6,668 nt of DNA from positions 1 through 6,668 of the forward strand of contig JAIWOJ010000125.1 of the NCBI GenBank assembly GCA_020216965.1, in the 5' to 3' direction. The stretch comes from Prosthecobacter sp. (GTDB lineage: Bacteria > Verrucomicrobiota > Verrucomicrobiia > Verrucomicrobiales > Verrucomicrobiaceae). The notes beneath the pieces are model-generated. The model saw nothing but the letters and a program-made list of their open reading frames with translations. It was not told where the DNA came from and did not search any database. Shown one piece after another: positions 6,040 through 6,668 of the stretch; the stretch's first letter is position 1, and every line of letters begins with the position of its first letter. The translations under genes were made by a program, and so were the position numbers.

Positions 6040-6668
6040 TCAGTTTCTGGTGAGCGCTTGGGTGATGTTGTGCTTTTTCAGGGCTGCTTGCGCGTATCTG
6101 ATGAAATGGGGGATGGCGCGGTGCAGGGGGAGCTTTTCATAACGGCGGAGGATCCGCCAGCGGGCCAGGGCGGCTTTGACCTTGTTGCCCGAGCGGCTCC
6201 CAGGCGCTTGACGATAGACGGCCAGTGGCTCGGGCAGGCCATGCGCGGTGGTCGTCCGTAGCAGGCGCAGCCAGAGGATCAGATTTTCATGAAGGTGATC
6301 GACGAAGTGGAGATCAGGAAAGGCATCACGCCGCACGATGGCGGTGAGGCAGCCGAGCTGATTGTCGCTTAGCAGGTCGGTATAGGTAAGCTGGGGTGGG
6401 GGGAGGATGGTCTGGGGCAGGCGGTTTCCTTGCCAGTCCATCTGAGCATAGCCGGTGTAGCCTAAAGTGCAGCCGGTGCTTTCCATGAGGCTTACTTGTT
6501 TGTCCAGCTTTTCAGGCAGCCAGAGGTCGTCGCTGTCCAGGAAGGCGATGTAGGTGCCTGTGGCACGCCGGATGGCCTCGTTGCGGTTGTAGGCGCAACC
6601 TCCCTGGGGCAGGTCTTTGATCAAGCGGATGCGAGGTTCCCTGGCCGCGTAGTCTTCGGCGATGGCTT
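6040..6668 (-). CDS. GT2-family (GT-A fold) glycosyltransferase, 5' partial
   Basis: The 208 C-terminal residues of a family 2 glycosyltransferase, probably transferring a sugar to a surface glycan in the cytoplasm. The frame is open to the right edge, and the visible start AIAEDYAAREPRIRLI is an internal segment, so I estimate about 35 residues lie outside. Seen in order: GGCAYNRNEAIRRATGTYIA, the metal- and nucleotide-binding FLDSDD (DSDD at visible 44-47), WLPEKLDKQV, LHENLILWLRL (visible 125-135) and YRQAPGSRSGNK (151-162), followed by a basic helical tail. The YR-x(4)-S-x-S-x-NK tail and the segment before it match the WcaA/YibD-like subgroup as I recall it. There the third block normally reads HED; here it is HEN, with Asn at the position I take for the catalytic base. 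The gene is the first visible member of the probable operon with the SGNH-like and MBOAT genes. The sugar specificity is unknown. Confidence 0.9.
   Translation of the reverse strand, partial: AIAEDYAAREPRIRLIKDLPQGGCAYNRNEAIRRATGTYIAFLDSDDLWLPEKLDKQVSLMESTGCTLGYTGYAQMDWQGNRLPQTILPPPQLTYTDLLSDNQLGCLTAIVRRDAFPDLHFVDHLHENLILWLRLLRTTTAHGLPEPLAVYRQAPGSRSGNKVKAALARWRILRRYEKLPLHRAIPHFIRYAQAALKKHNITQALTRN

Noticed and set aside
1..6668. tRNA or rRNA genes, CRISPR arrays, insertion sequences
   Set aside because: No cloverleaf-like or rRNA-like stretch, no regularly spaced repeats, and no transposase-like frame or terminal inverted repeats were seen.

Overview
The window looks like part of a surface-polysaccharide (O-antigen or exopolysaccharide) locus of a mid- to high-GC bacterium. 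It holds two glycosyltransferases and two different kinds of membrane O-acylation machinery. Hand counts of sampled 60-base rows give roughly 55-75% GC for most genes. Weak Shine-Dalgarno sites, gene style and the paired MBOAT/SGNH arrangement fit a Gram-negative organism. A Verrucomicrobiota- or Proteobacteria-like source is possible, but the sequence alone does not settle the phylum.

Layout: (1) 1-1254, plus strand: a GT-B family 4 glycosyltransferase whose reading frame is open to the left edge. (2) 1244-3226, minus strand: an OafA/YrhL-type acyltransferase-3 protein with a C-terminal SGNH domain, interrupted by one in-frame amber codon at 2357-2359. It converges on the GT4 gene with an 11-base overlap. 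(3) 3227-3356: a short intergenic stretch with a candidate promoter for the acyltransferase. (4) 3357-4886, minus: an AlgI/DltB-like MBOAT O-acyltransferase. (5) 4908-6017, minus: a membrane-anchored SGNH-like protein of the kind found beside MBOAT genes. (6) 6040-6668, minus: a GT2 glycosyltransferase that runs off the right edge. Genes 6, 5 and 4 are spaced by 22 and 21 bases and are probably one operon, read right to left from a promoter outside the window.

Likely joint role (inference): the glycosyltransferases add sugars to a lipid-linked glycan in the cytoplasm. The MBOAT protein moves acetyl groups across the membrane, and its SGNH partner places them on the polysaccharide outside. The AT3-SGNH protein would be a second, self-contained O-acetyltransferase, now split by a stop codon.

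The main oddities are the in-frame amber stop, Asp-to-Asn and Asp-to-Glu changes at predicted active-site positions in the GT2 and SGNH proteins, the low GC of the SGNH gene, and the fact that the SGNH and MBOAT genes share one frame separated only by TAG and seven codons. I saw no RNA genes, CRISPR array, mobile element or clearly novel system.
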